From Sporosarcina sp. Marseille-Q4063 (GTDB taxonomy: Bacteria > Bacillota > Bacilli > Bacillales_A > Planococcaceae), in NCBI RefSeq assembly GCF_018309085.1, contig NZ_CP070502.1, forward strand, positions 496,001 to 560,000: a stretch of DNA of 64,000 bases, given 5' to 3'. This document shows, piece after piece, positions 26,692 to 36,100 of the stretch. The notes beneath the pieces were generated by a model that was not told the origin of the DNA, searched no databases, and saw only the letters and a program-made list of their open reading frames with translations. Numbering within the stretch: the stretch's first letter is position 1; each line of letters begins with the position of its first letter. A program made the translations under genes and the position numbers.

Positions 26692-27485
26692 AAGGTTATG
26701 TTTATTATTCCAGGGAAGAATCAATAAGGAATCGCGCGTTTATCCATGATTTAATAGACGAAGCGAACAAAAGTGGCATTGATCTCCAACTGATTGTTGA
26801 TGATGAACAACCAGATGCTGATGCAGATTTCATATTGTTCAGAGACCGGAATCCGGAAATATCTGCATCATTTGAGCGACAAGGGTTTCGAGTTTTTAAT
26901 CGTTCTGAAGTGAATGGGATTGCGAATGATAAACTTCGGACATTTGAATTAGCCACTCTATTGGGTGTGCCAGCAGTTCCAACTAAAAAACTTCGTTCAA
27001 TAAATGATATTCAATCTTACCCCGTTGTTATAAAAACTGCGGATGGTCATGGTGGAAATGAGGTATTTCTTTGTAAGTCTGCGGTAGAAGCAAAAGGATT
27101 TATTTCTAAATTTACAAATAGAAGCCTTATTGTTCAACCATATACTGAATCGAATGCAACCGATGTTCGTGTTTTTGTTATTGGAGAAAAAATTGTAGGG
27201 GCTGTTAAACGTAGGGGTAATGATTCGTTTAAATCTAACTACATTTTAGGTGGGTCTATTGAAAAATATAAAATGTCCAGTTGGCAGGAAAATGAAGTTG
27301 TTCGGATTGCAAAAGCACTTAAAAGCGACTACATTGGAATCGACTTTTTATTGCTCACCAATGGACGTTTGATATTGAATGAAATCGAAGACCCTGTCGG
27401 AGCACGATCGTTGTATCAAACGCATGATTTTTCAGTTGCAAAGAAATTGATGGATTATATATTGATAAAACAAAATTACCGATAA
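26688..27485 (+). CDS. ATP-grasp ligase (second of a pair)
   Basis: A second ATP-grasp protein of 265 residues, translationally coupled to the first (ATGA). Recognisable parts are YPVVIKTADGHGGNEVFLC (ATP lysine and glycine loop), IVQPYTESNATDVRVFVIG and the metal-ligand end GIDFLLLTNGRLILNEIED. The end differs from the first enzyme (NEIEDPVGARS instead of EVNAAAH), so the two are not simple duplicates. The N-terminal domains share the xxYVYYS/xxWVIYN start and a spaced DFxxFxD motif. Likely to act together, either as successive ligases or as a heteromer. Confidence 0.8.
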   Translation: MKGYVYYSREESIRNRAFIHDLIDEANKSGIDLQLIVDDEQPDADADFILFRDRNPEISASFERQGFRVFNRSEVNGIANDKLRTFELATLLGVPAVPTKKLRSINDIQSYPVVIKTADGHGGNEVFLCKSAVEAKGFISKFTNRSLIVQPYTESNATDVRVFVIGEKIVGAVKRRGNDSFKSNYILGGSIEKYKMSSWQENEVVRIAKALKSDYIGIDFLLLTNGRLILNEIEDPVGARSLYQTHDFSVAKKLMDYILIKQNYR

Positions 27486-27704
27486 ATATATTATATCGAT
27501 TAAAACTCCCGTATTATCCTGTTTGGAATAAGTTTCATATAATTATAAATAAAAAATTGATCTCATTAAATTGATTACCAAATTACTTGAGTCTACGTAA
27601 TTATCGTAGTAACGATTTAAAAAATAAATAGCGTATGTAAGTAAAGACCCTAAATCCGAGATGCCAAATAAATCGATAGCAATAGAATGCGTAGGTATTT
27701 CACA

Positions 27705-27742
27705 AACAATAAAAGCTTCGTAGCGATTTATTCTACGAAGCT
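27705..27742 (-). terminator. Terminator after the minor pilin operon
   Basis: Perfect 10-bp stem AGCTTCGTAG / CTACGAAGCT with a 9-nt loop, followed on the minus strand by TTTATTGTTTG. It may also stop read-through from the ATP-grasp pair. Confidence 0.75.
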
Positions 27743-27769
27743 AACAATTATTGATTAATCAGGACAAAC

Positions 27770-29008
27770 TTAATATTTTACATCTACTTCAAAATTTGGT
27801 GTTTCAGGATTAGCTTCGTAACTGGCACCTTCAATAACTGTTGACCCGGCACACTCATTAACAAATGCTGATAATGATCCAGTTCGTTTTTGACTGTCCT
27901 TTGCATTTGAAGGCCAATTAGGTTTAACAGCGCCTGAATAAAAAACTACGCGATTATCTGCGGTTTTCTTATCGAAAGTTAATTTTTCCACTTTGTCTTT
28001 TGGAAAACCATCAATATTTATACAAAACATACCACCGGGACTTACTTCTATATCTTTCCCAATAGTTAATTCCCCAATTCCCATTCCGTTGCCATCTTTA
28101 ATTCCTAGCAAAATAACCCTTCCCGCGACCTCCATTTTTAAATTATTTACCACCTTAATAGTCTGTGCGATTAATGTAAAGTTCATTTTATTCATATTGT
28201 TTTTTGCGTCCAAGAATCCTTTATGCACCCAAATCAAACCACCCTGATTATTTGGGTTATCGCTATCTACATTGCCGCTAGAGTAAAATTTACCTGGATC
28301 ACAATGTCCATTTACAGTGCAAGGTGAAGTTACTTTTTTATAATCATCTCTTGATTGAAAGTAATTAAAGACATCCTCCGGGGCCGTTATATTTTCTGTT
28401 CCGGGATTATCTTCCAATGGTGAAGTTGTTATAAACTCTGGTATATTAAACTCAAGAACTGTACTCAATTCTCTTTCCGGTTGTGAAATGGATGAGCCTA
28501 TTACCTTAAAATTAATTATTATTTTATCTTTCATATTTTCAAATGTTTCAATTGATAATTTTGGATTGCTTAAATTATAGGAAGGTAATGTATGGGTAGA
28601 ATCTAATGGTGTACTGCCTTCAGTCGCAAATGAATTGATAGAGCCTTCTAATTTATCCTTATAATGCTTCAGAGCATCGGCCTTAATATCATCTATTGTT
28701 TTGATAGACGTACAAATCGGAAGACTTTTGTTTTTCTGACAAGAATTATAAGCAATTAAGTATGGTTCGATTATCGTTGTAAGGGTACTTTTAGTTGCTT
28801 TAACCTCTTCAATTTCCATTTTATTTAAATAATAATCTATTCCCATCTCTGCCGCGACCACAGCCATATTATTTGTGTCAATAACTTTCTCCTGTTTAGC
28901 GTTACTGACCGACGCAGTTACAAAAGATGCAGAAATTATCATGATGAAAGTGATGACAAAAAGCACGATTAAAAGTGTATATCCTTTTTCATTTCCCTGC
29001 TTCCACAT
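27770..29008 (-). CDS. Minor pilin-like protein with prepilin leader (PilX-like position)
   Basis: Short leader MWKQGNEKG followed by YTLLIVLFVITFIMIISASF, a class III signal with Tyr at +1 and no Glu at +5, which is typical of PilX/GspK-type or tip subunits. The large C-terminal domain (about 370 residues) has about seven cysteines (for example CQKNKSLPIC, CTVNGHCDPG, MFCINID, NECAG), suggesting extracellular disulfides. Third gene of the minor pilin operon; ATG with AAGGAGG 9 nt upstream. Function in priming or adhesion is inferred. Confidence 0.8.
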   Translation of the reverse strand: MWKQGNEKGYTLLIVLFVITFIMIISASFVTASVSNAKQEKVIDTNNMAVVAAEMGIDYYLNKMEIEEVKATKSTLTTIIEPYLIAYNSCQKNKSLPICTSIKTIDDIKADALKHYKDKLEGSINSFATEGSTPLDSTHTLPSYNLSNPKLSIETFENMKDKIIINFKVIGSSISQPERELSTVLEFNIPEFITTSPLEDNPGTENITAPEDVFNYFQSRDDYKKVTSPCTVNGHCDPGKFYSSGNVDSDNPNNQGGLIWVHKGFLDAKNNMNKMNFTLIAQTIKVVNNLKMEVAGRVILLGIKDGNGMGIGELTIGKDIEVSPGGMFCINIDGFPKDKVEKLTFDKKTADNRVVFYSGAVKPNWPSNAKDSQKRTGSLSAFVNECAGSTVIEGASYEANPETPNFEVDVKY

Positions 29009-29022
29009 GTTTTACTTCCTCC

Positions 29023-29481
29023 TTAATTTGTAGTTGACTTGTATCTTGCAAACCTGGTCTTTACTTCAACATTCAATTCCTCGTTTTTCGGATCTTTTAC
29101 TATTAAAGTCGTCGAAAAATCCTTTTCTTTCGGAAGAATAGTTCCAGGGTTATCTAGTAAAGAGTAATGATAATTGCTCCCTATAATACTTTCAACGCCG
29201 TCACATGAGGTTGGTATTTGCACGTTATTGCATTCTTTAAAAACTAGTTTATCATCGCTAGTAACAATAAGTTCGTATGCATCTAAAGTCCGATGTTTTT
29301 GTAATATCAATGAAACTAAATAGTTCGCCTCTTGTTGCATTTTAACTTTTTTTGTTTCTACGACATTATATTTGAAGGAGATAGTAAAGGTCGTCATAAT
29401 AAGTGTACCTATTAATGACACAAGGACAAGTACTGCAAGAAGTTCAATTAATGTAATACCTTTTTCATTTTTTACAAACAT
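29023..29481 (-). CDS. Minor pilin with prepilin leader (PilW/PilJ-like position)
   Basis: Leader MFVKNEKG with ITLIELLAVLVLVSLIGTLI, Glu at +5. 152 residues; two cysteines close together (KECNNVQIPTSCDG). Lies between the other two minor pilin genes with spacings of 14 and 18 nt. Substrate of the prepilin peptidase at 11594. Confidence 0.88.
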   Translation of the reverse strand: MFVKNEKGITLIELLAVLVLVSLIGTLIMTTFTISFKYNVVETKKVKMQQEANYLVSLILQKHRTLDAYELIVTSDDKLVFKECNNVQIPTSCDGVESIIGSNYHYSLLDNPGTILPKEKDFSTTLIVKDPKNEELNVEVKTRFARYKSTTN

Positions 29482-29499
29482 TTTACTATCCTCCTTTTC

Positions 29500-29985
29500 C
29501 TACTTAACTATTTTAGCCTCAATATAGCCATAAGATTCACTATTTATTTTCCCGTCTGCTAATACTTTTAAATGAACCTTGTATAATATAATATTTTCTG
29601 GATGAATTTTACTATCAAGATCTGGAACTGGATCTGTATAAAAGTCTGCTTCATATATATAATCATTTTTTTCATAGTTAATTCTTAATGCATTTTTAGA
29701 TAGATCAACCGGATTTTTAATGACTGTTTCATTAGTTCCTAAAATTATGGCATTAATATCATTCTGGTTCAAGGGACTGACATATGGTTCTTTCTTATTT
29801 TTAATGAGTGCAATTTCTTCTCTAGCAAGGTTCATCGTTTCCAATTTTATTTCTGTCTTTTTATTAAACAATGTCATCTGTGGAAAAATCGTCATAAATC
29901 CTACGAAAACAATACCTAAAATAACCAGGGATGCAAGAACCTCGATAAGGGATAGTCCCTTATCATTCCGAAAATATTTCTGCAT
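29500..29985 (-). CDS. Minor pilin with prepilin leader (PilV-like)
   Basis: Leader MQKYFRNDKG with LSLIEVLASLVILGIVFVGF, Glu at +5, the PilV pattern. The ATG at 29985 has AAAGGAG 7 nt upstream; a longer frame to 30003 lacks a site. 161 residues, no cysteines. First gene of the three-gene minor pilin operon, which is separated from the main pilus operon by folC, the ATP-grasp pair and the cyclases. Confidence 0.88.
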   Translation of the reverse strand: MQKYFRNDKGLSLIEVLASLVILGIVFVGFMTIFPQMTLFNKKTEIKLETMNLAREEIALIKNKKEPYVSPLNQNDINAIILGTNETVIKNPVDLSKNALRINYEKNDYIYEADFYTDPVPDLDSKIHPENIILYKVHLKVLADGKINSESYGYIEAKIVK

Positions 29986-30197
29986 AGCAAATCTCCTTTC
30001 CAAGTTAAACGGTTCCGATTAGTTCTCCTGAAAATAATTACTTTGTAATTCATTACGCCTATATTCAATATTAATAATCACTAAATCTTTCATACTTGAA
30101 TCAATAGTACCACAGATTACAAGGAATATGTTACCACATTCAACTATTTTTTGAATCTTTGCTTTCCATCTGACAAATTGTTACTTATAACGTAATA

Positions 30198-30222
30198 GCC
30201 CCGTCACACGGTGTGACGGGGC
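30198..30222 (-). terminator. Strong hairpin after valS
   Basis: GCCCCGTCAC / GTGACGGGGC perfect stem. On the minus strand it lies 24 nt after the valS stop but its 3' side is only weakly T-rich; on the plus strand it is followed by CAGTTTTATTTT. Probably a terminator, orientation uncertain. Confidence 0.6.
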
Positions 30223-30245
30223 CAGTTTTATTTTGGTGTTTTCAA

Positions 30246-32891
30246 TTAAATCTCCTTCAATTCCTTCATACGCTTCTCTACAGTCGCATATTTCTCAAGA
30301 TAATCCTTTTCCTTAGCACGTTCTTCAGCTACAACTGCTTCTGGTGCATTATTCACAAATCGTTCATTCGCGAGTTTGCCTTGGACAAGTTTGACTTCAC
30401 TTTCCCATTTCTTTAACTCTTTTGCTAAACGAGCTAGTTCTTCATCAATATTTAACAAGCCTTCTAGTGGTAAGAATAATTCTGCGCCTGTGATGACGGC
30501 TGACATTGTTTTGCCTGGCGCTGCGATTCCTTTACCGATTGTTAATGGTTTTGGATTACAGAAACGTTCGATGTATTTTCTGTTCGTTTCGAAAATCTCG
30601 GCTGTTTTGTCGTCTCTTGTTGAAATATAGAGCGGAACTTCTTTACTCATTGGCGTGTTCACTTCTGCACGGATGTTTCGAACGGATCGAATGATGTCCA
30701 TTAGCAATTTCATTTCAGAAGCACGTTCTTTATCGGACAATGATTCATCAACCGTCGGCCACGGCGCGATTGTGATTGATTCGCCTTCGTGTGGGAGGTT
30801 CTGCCAGATTTCTTCGGTGATGAATGGCATGAACGGGTGCAGTAGACGCATCGTATTGTCAAGGACATATGCGAGTACTGAACGCGTCATCTTTTTCGCT
30901 GCTTCATCTTCACCGTATAATGGCAACTTCGCCATTTCGATGTACCAGTCACAGAAGTCATCCCAAATGAATGTGTAGAGTGAGCGGCCTACTTCGCCGA
31001 ACTCATATTTATCGGCTAGATTTGTTACTTGCTCGATGGTTTCATTCAAACGAGTTAAGATCCATGTGTCTGCGACTGATTTCTCGCCGGATAAATCGAT
31101 TTCATCGTATGTCATTCCGTCCATATTCATCAATGCGAAACGGGATGCGTTCCAGATTTTATTGGCGAAGTTCCAATTGGATTCGACTTTATCCATGGAG
31201 AATCGGATATCCTGCCCCGGTGATGCGCCTGTTGAAAGTGTGTAACGAAGTGCATCGGCACCGTATTTCTCGATGACTTCCATCGGATCAATTCCGTTGT
31301 CGAGTGATTTCGACATTTTTCTTCCTTCAGAATCTCGAACGAGACCGTGTATTAAAACGTCTTCAAATGGACGTTCTCCTGTAAATTCGAGTGCTTGGAA
31401 AATCATGCGTGACACCCAGAATGCGATAATATCATACCCTGTAATAAGTGCATTTGTCGGGTAGTAACGTTTGAATTCTTCATTGTCCAAATCAGGCCAA
31501 CCCATTGTTGAAAACGGCCATAGTGCAGATGAGAACCATGTATCTAGGACATCTTCATCTTGTTTCCAATTTTCTATGTCCTCTGGCGCTTCATTGCCAA
31601 CATGAACTTCACCGGTCTCTTTATGGTACCAAGCTGGAATTCGGTGGCCCCACCAAAGTTGGCGTGAAATGCACCAGTCGTGGATGTTTTCCATCCATCT
31701 GAGGTATGTGTTTTCAAAACGATTCGGAACGAAATTGACTTTTCCTTCGCCTTTTTGAAGGTCGATCGACGCTTCCGCAAGTGGTTTCATTTTAACGAAC
31801 CATTGTGTTGATAGGTACGGCTCAACTACCGCGCCACTTCGCTCTGAATGACCGACTGAGTGGAGATGGTCTTCGATTTCAAATAGAACGCCCATTTCTT
31901 GAAGATCTTTGACGATTTCTTTACGACATTCAAAACGATCCATATCTTTATATTTTCCAGCACGTTCATTCATCGATCCGTCTTCGTTCATCACGAGAAC
32001 TCGTTCTAGGTTGTGGCGGTTTCCGATTTCAAAGTCATTCGGATCATGCGCTGGCGTGATTTTAACCGCACCGCTTCCGAATTCCATATCCACGTAATCG
32101 TCAGCAATAATTTCAATTTCACGTCCAACGATTGGAAGCGTCACTGTTTTACCGATTAAATGTTTGTAACGTTCATCTTCAGGGTGAACCGCAACCGCAG
32201 TATCGCCGAGCATCGTTTCAGGACGCGTCGTCGCGATTTCAATGCTGCCAGTTCCATCTGTTAGTGGGTAGCGCATATGATAGAATGCACCCTGCACATC
32301 TTGATGGATAACTTCGATATCCGATAAAGCCGTTTTTGTTTTCGGATCCCAGTTAATGATGTATTCACCGCGGTAAATTAGCCCTTTATTGTAAAGTTTG
32401 ATAAAGACTTCTTGGACCGCTTCCGATAATCCTTTGTCTAATGTAAAACGTTCGCGCGTGTAGTCAAGGCCAAGACCTAGTTTCGCCCATTGTTCACGAA
32501 TATGGGAAGCGTATTCTTCTTTCCAATTCCATGTTTCTTCAATGAATTTTTCGCGTCCCAAATCATAGCGTGATTTACCTTCTGTACGAAGACGTGCTTC
32601 AACACGTGCTTGAGTTGCAATTCCCGCATGATCCATTCCCGGAAGCCATAACGCGTCGTACCCTTGCATGCGTTTCATGCGCGTTAAAATATCTTGGAGT
32701 GTCGTATCCCAGGCATGCCCAAGATGGAGTACGCCCGTAACGTTCGGCGGCGGAATGACGATAGTATAAGGTTCTTTACCGCTTTCTGGTTGGGCTTCAA
32801 AGTACTTCCCTTCGAGCCACCATTGGTAACGGCCATTTTCAATTGTCCCGGGTTCGTATTTAGTCGGCATTGATAAATCTTCAGTTGACAT
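30246..32891 (-). CDS. valS: Valyl-tRNA synthetase
   Basis: Class I synthetase charging tRNA-Val. 881 residues with the HIGH-type motif [12 protein letters not shown] near residue 50, the editing (CP1) domain with [22 protein letters not shown] as [11 protein letters not shown], the anticodon domain and a C-terminal coiled coil ([16 protein letters not shown]). Controlled by a T-box leader and sigmaA promoter upstream (32921-33216). Confidence 0.98.
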   Translation of the reverse strand: MSTEDLSMPTKYEPGTIENGRYQWWLEGKYFEAQPESGKEPYTIVIPPPNVTGVLHLGHAWDTTLQDILTRMKRMQGYDALWLPGMDHAGIATQARVEARLRTEGKSRYDLGREKFIEETWNWKEEYASHIREQWAKLGLGLDYTRERFTLDKGLSEAVQEVFIKLYNKGLIYRGEYIINWDPKTKTALSDIEVIHQDVQGAFYHMRYPLTDGTGSIEIATTRPETMLGDTAVAVHPEDERYKHLIGKTVTLPIVGREIEIIADDYVDMEFGSGAVKITPAHDPNDFEIGNRHNLERVLVMNEDGSMNERAGKYKDMDRFECRKEIVKDLQEMGVLFEIEDHLHSVGHSERSGAVVEPYLSTQWFVKMKPLAEASIDLQKGEGKVNFVPNRFENTYLRWMENIHDWCISRQLWWGHRIPAWYHKETGEVHVGNEAPEDIENWKQDEDVLDTWFSSALWPFSTMGWPDLDNEEFKRYYPTNALITGYDIIAFWVSRMIFQALEFTGERPFEDVLIHGLVRDSEGRKMSKSLDNGIDPMEVIEKYGADALRYTLSTGASPGQDIRFSMDKVESNWNFANKIWNASRFALMNMDGMTYDEIDLSGEKSVADTWILTRLNETIEQVTNLADKYEFGEVGRSLYTFIWDDFCDWYIEMAKLPLYGEDEAAKKMTRSVLAYVLDNTMRLLHPFMPFITEEIWQNLPHEGESITIAPWPTVDESLSDKERASEMKLLMDIIRSVRNIRAEVNTPMSKEVPLYISTRDDKTAEIFETNRKYIERFCNPKPLTIGKGIAAPGKTMSAVITGAELFLPLEGLLNIDEELARLAKELKKWESEVKLVQGKLANERFVNNAPEAVVAEERAKEKDYLEKYATVEKRMKELKEI

Positions 32892-32920
32892 GGTTAGTTC
32901 CTCCTCTTAATTTTGGATAC

Positions 32921-33180
32921 AAAAAAACTCCGTTCGTCTTAAAAAAGGACGAAGGAGTTGTTCGCGGTACCACCTTTATTTGTGCACAGCAAAAAAATGT
33001 ACACCTCATACTTGTATAACGGCTTCAAACCGGTTTCCACTAATGAAGAATAATCTTGTTCATGGAAACTGCTCACGGGGGACATTCTGTGCATCGTTTA
33101 CAGGGCCTCTCACCGTTGGCACCCTCTCTTTAGAAAATTATGTCACGTACTATTCCCGTTCATCGCATCAATATGCAGTT
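32921..33180 (-). promoter_or_regulatory. T-box riboswitch of valS
   Basis: The minus strand leader contains the T-box sequence AAGGTGGTACCGCGA (about 32962-32977), which pairs with uncharged tRNA ends, followed by a terminator stem AACTCCTTCGTC / GACGAACGGAGTT and a T-run (32921-32959). Upstream lie the long stem I region with GTGGAAACC-type inverted repeats. Uncharged tRNA-Val should favour the antiterminator. I did not assign the specifier codon. Confidence 0.92.
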
Positions 33181-33186
33181 GAATTG

Positions 33187-33216
33187 ATTATATAGGAAAA
33201 CAGGCGAGTACGTCAA
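33187..33216 (-). promoter_or_regulatory. sigmaA promoter of valS
   Basis: Minus strand TTGACG, 18-nt spacer, TATAAT, positioned to start the T-box leader near 33180. Confidence 0.85.
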
Positions 33217-33239
33217 GTAAATCACGAAAGGATTGTGTT

Positions 33240-33431
33240 ATGAGAAAAGGTTATAACCCATACTTATTGCCACCTTGGTTACGGAAATGCAGATTTTATG
33301 CTAAAACCATTATTATTCCGATTGCCGTTTTTCAATTAATTCGCATGTTGATCGTCCCGACAGCCGGCGATTTTCTATTACTGTGCTTTCTCGGAGGATT
33401 AGCTTTCGCTTTGCACCGAAACATTATTTGA
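33240..33431 (+). CDS. Small hydrophobic hypothetical protein
   Basis: Not recognised. 63 residues with two hydrophobic stretches (TIIIPIAVFQLIRMLIV and DFLLLCFLGGLAFAL) after a basic, Pro-containing N-terminus, so a small membrane protein. AAAGGA lies 7 nt before the ATG. Its last 33 bases overlap the 3' end of the convergent SpoVID-like gene. Location between valS and the spore gene is not conserved in B. subtilis to my knowledge. Confidence 0.5.
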   Translation: MRKGYNPYLLPPWLRKCRFYAKTIIIPIAVFQLIRMLIVPTAGDFLLLCFLGGLAFALHRNII

Positions 33432-34043
33432 GCGAAAAAGCGTTGTTGAAACACCGTCTTCTAATCCAGCGAGGAATCCTAATGTTTCATCTTCTTCCCC
33501 ATCTTGAATTGATACGTTTTCATATTTCACAGTGTGTTCTGGAGCAGATTTTTCTTCAACCACTTCGGCTGTTTCAGCAACTTCTGGTGATTCTACTGTA
33601 TCTTCTACTGTAGCTTGGTTCGTACTATCATTTGGGACAACAATGATTTCCCTGTAAGAACATTGCACTTCCCAAATGACTGCAATTGCGCCTTGTCCTT
33701 CCATTTCGCATTGCGCATTTGCCGTAACGATGTTTAAAGGATCATTTGCCTCGGGCGGTAAATCAATATTAAACGGAACTGCATATTCAAAATAGCCTAA
33801 GTTCCCATTAAGCTCGACGTCGTCAATTAAAATTGCAGATTCTACTTGCTCAGTTCTAGGTGCTTCTAGGTCAAATTGGACATTCACTGCTAGATGGTAG
33901 ATGCCAGTCATGCGGACCGATGCTTCGTTGGATCGATCGATTGTGAACCTCGGCGTTACTCTGACCGACTCTGTACCTGTTGGAGTTCCCGTCGCTTCCG
34001 GAAATACAAAGTCCTCTTTCATTTGCCATTGTACAGTTTTCAT
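33399..34043 (-). CDS. SpoVID-like spore morphogenesis protein, short form
   Basis: The N-terminal beta-rich region (VRVTPRFTIDRSNEASVRMT, GIYHLAVNVQFD) resembles the amino-terminal domain of SpoVID, which targets coat proteins to the forespore, and the gene lies in the spoVID slot between hemL and valS. It is only 214 residues against about 575 in B. subtilis and lacks the LysM domain that recruits SafA. After residue 140 the sequence is a low-complexity acidic stretch. AGGAGGAG precedes the ATG. The family call depends mainly on synteny and domain resemblance. Confidence 0.6.
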   Translation of the reverse strand: MKTVQWQMKEDFVFPEATGTPTGTESVRVTPRFTIDRSNEASVRMTGIYHLAVNVQFDLEAPRTEQVESAILIDDVELNGNLGYFEYAVPFNIDLPPEANDPLNIVTANAQCEMEGQGAIAVIWEVQCSYREIIVVPNDSTNQATVEDTVESPEVAETAEVVEEKSAPEHTVKYENVSIQDGEEDETLGFLAGLEDGVSTTLFRSNNVSVQSES

Positions 34044-34183
34044 ATTTTTCTCCTCCTATTCCCTCACAAACAATTGTATGCTTGGTGATTGGTTGTTAGA
34101 AGATGATTTGGGGGAAGTTTTATATTGTTAAGCAAAATATAGCAAGTCCATTGAAAAAGGCCACTAAGCATAACCTACTAAGA

Positions 34184-34310
34184 ACGCTTCGGCGCTGGTG
34201 GATGCCTCCCGCAATAAGCCTGATAGAAAACCACTATCAGTCTTATTGCTCCGGCTACCACTTGTGAGGCGCCTACGCTGGATTTTTATTTGTAGATGAT
34301 TGACGTTTTT
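34184..34310 (+). repeat. Intergenic repeat family A, copy 2
   Basis: Starts ACGCTTCGGCGCT like copy 1 but lacks the GGAAAGAT hairpin module, joining GGCGCT directly to GGTGGATGCCTCCCGC. It has its own internal inverted repeat, CAATAAGCCTGATA / TATCAGTCTTATTG, and ends GGCGCCTACGCTGG...GACGTTTTT. Confidence 0.82.
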
Positions 34311-34388
34311 GTAGTTGAAGATTTGAAAATTGCTTTTATTGTTACGCACTAAATACATACAAAGTTTCACAATTTAAAGTAGTCACTA

Positions 34389-34547
34389 AATAACTTTCTT
34401 TATACAGCGAAAGTAATAGTTGATTGGAGTGCAGGGTGGCGACTCCAGCGGAATCAGCGAGACAGCCGAGACCCTGGACTGAGCGCAGCGAGGGAAGCGG
34501 CTCGGCGCTCGCCCGCAGGAACGCGTCCGCCCGGAACGGAAATCGAC
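34389..34547 (+). repeat. Intergenic repeat family B, copy 2
   Basis: Core 34419-34547 (129 bp) starts GTTGATTGGAGTGCAGGG and ends GGAACGGAAATCGACGG, with GC-rich interior (AGACAGCCGAGACCCTG, GCGGCTCGGCGCTCGCCC, AACGCGTCCGCCCGGA). About 30 bp of left flank is shared. It lies about 110 bp after family A copy 2. Confidence 0.88.
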
Positions 34548-34589
34548 GGTTTCGTAGGCAAAATCAATTGAAATAGGTGCTTTGAGTCA

Positions 34590-34706
34590 CATTAGTCGTT
34601 TCGACAGCCTCTTTAGTCGTTTAGAATTGACTATAGTCGTTTCGATTGGGGTTTTAGTCGTTTGAGGATGCACTATAGTCGTTTCGACGGCGGTTTTGGT
34701 CGTTTG
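34590..34706 (+). repeat. Six-copy 21-nt-period array (GTCGTTT motif)
   Basis: GTCGTTT recurs at 34595, 34616, 34636, 34657, 34678 and 34699, that is every 20-21 nt, usually as (T/G)AGTCGTTT or TGGTCGTTT, with variable DNA between. A matching array in the opposite orientation is at 41285-41402. Confidence 0.85.
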
Positions 34707-34752
34707 GAGTATAGGAAGCGACAGGGGCGAACTATTTCTTTCGATATCCATG

Positions 34753-34795
34753 AAAAAACCGGGTACTTGAACAATAATACGTTCAAGTACCCGGT
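34753..34795 (-). terminator. Terminator of the hem operon
   Basis: Perfect 15-bp stem ACCGGGTACTTGAAC / GTTCAAGTACCCGGT with 8-nt loop, then six T on the minus strand. Confidence 0.93.
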
Positions 34796-34807
34796 ATGAA
34801 TTAATTA

Positions 34808-36100
34808 TTATCGAGCTAACTTTTCAAACACAGTATGGAACGCTTCAACCGTTTTCGCAATATGTTCCTCAGTATGCGCTGTTGAGATGAACATGCCTTC
34901 GAATTGTGAAGGCGGCAAGAAAATGCCTTCTTCCGCCATTAGACGATAGTAATCTGCAAACAATTCAAGATCTGATGTTCTAGCTTTGTCATAATTGATG
35001 ACATCCTCATTCGTGAAGAAGAAACCAATCATCGATCCTGCACGGTTTACTGTGTGCGGGATATTATACTTTTCAGCCGCCGCGCGGAAACCAGCTTCAA
35101 GTTGGTCGCCTAGCTTCATGAAATGATCATAAGATGCTGGTGTTAACTTTTTCAACGTTTCAATACCCGCAGTCATTGCAAGTGGGTTACCTGACAACGT
35201 ACCTGCTTGGTAAACAGTTCCTGCCGGCGCGATGTTTTCCATGATTTCTCTTGACGCACCGTATGCGCCAACTGGTAGTCCGCCGCCAATTACTTTACCG
35301 AGACAAGTAATATCTGGTTGAACATCAAAATGTCCTTGTGCACAGTTGTAACCAACGCGGAAACCTGTCATAACTTCATCGAAAATTAGCATTGACCCAT
35401 TTTCGCTAGTTAATTCGCGGAGACCTTCTAGGAATCCTGGTTGCGGTGGGACAACACCCATATTTCCAGCAACAGGCTCAACAATGATTGCTGCAAGATC
35501 GTCACCGAACTCATCGATGGCAACTTTCACGCTTTCAAGATCATTGTAAGCAACCGTGACTGTGTTTCTTGCAATGGATTCTGGAACGCCCGGGCTGTCT
35601 GGAAGTCCTAGTGTCGCGACACCAGAACCTGCTTTAATCAGCAGAGAGTCGCCGTGTCCGTGGTAGCATCCTTCAAATTTCAAAATAATATTACGACCTG
35701 TAACGCCTCGTGCTAAACGAAGTGCACTCATCGTCGCTTCCGTTCCCGATGACACCATACGTACCATTTCCATCGATGGTACGCGGTCGATAACGAGTTC
35801 TGCAAGTTCATTTTCAGCCAATGTCGGCGCACCGAAACTTGAACCCGTTTCTGCAACACGCTTGATACCTTCAACAACATCCGGATCCGAGTGGCCTAAA
35901 ATAAGCGGGCCCCACGAAAGAACGTAGTCGATGTATTCATTGCCGTCAATATCCGTAATCATTGCACCTTTACCACTTTGCATGAAAATCGGATCCATAT
36001 TCACCGATTTAAATGCGCGTACCGGCGAGTTAACTCCGCCCGGCATTAAGTCTACTGCTTTTTCAAACGCTTGTTTCGAGTTCGTATAATTTTTTTCCAA
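34808..36100 (-). CDS. hemL: Glutamate-1-semialdehyde 2,1-aminomutase
   Basis: PLP enzyme converting glutamate-1-semialdehyde to 5-aminolevulinate. 430 residues; PLP lysine in [14 protein letters not shown], with [11 protein letters not shown] and [14 protein letters not shown] start directly after the hemB stop (TAA-TTG) with GGAGGG 7 nt upstream. Last gene of hemA-X-C-D-B-L. Confidence 0.97.
   Translation of the reverse strand: MEKNYTNSKQAFEKAVDLMPGGVNSPVRAFKSVNMDPIFMQSGKGAMITDIDGNEYIDYVLSWGPLILGHSDPDVVEGIKRVAETGSSFGAPTLAENELAELVIDRVPSMEMVRMVSSGTEATMSALRLARGVTGRNIILKFEGCYHGHGDSLLIKAGSGVATLGLPDSPGVPESIARNTVTVAYNDLESVKVAIDEFGDDLAAIIVEPVAGNMGVVPPQPGFLEGLRELTSENGSMLIFDEVMTGFRVGYNCAQGHFDVQPDITCLGKVIGGGLPVGAYGASREIMENIAPAGTVYQAGTLSGNPLAMTAGIETLKKLTPASYDHFMKLGDQLEAGFRAAAEKYNIPHTVNRAGSMIGFFFTNEDVINYDKARTSDLELFADYYRLMAEEGIFLPPSQFEGMFISTAHTEEHIAKTVEAFHTVFEKLAR

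Noticed and set aside
30376..32097. Multiple plus-strand frames opposite valS
   Set aside because: All antisense to a fully conserved synthetase gene; no start signals.
34590..34706. CRISPR-like short repeats
   Set aside because: The repeated core is only 7-9 nt with about 12-nt variable gaps, far below CRISPR dimensions.
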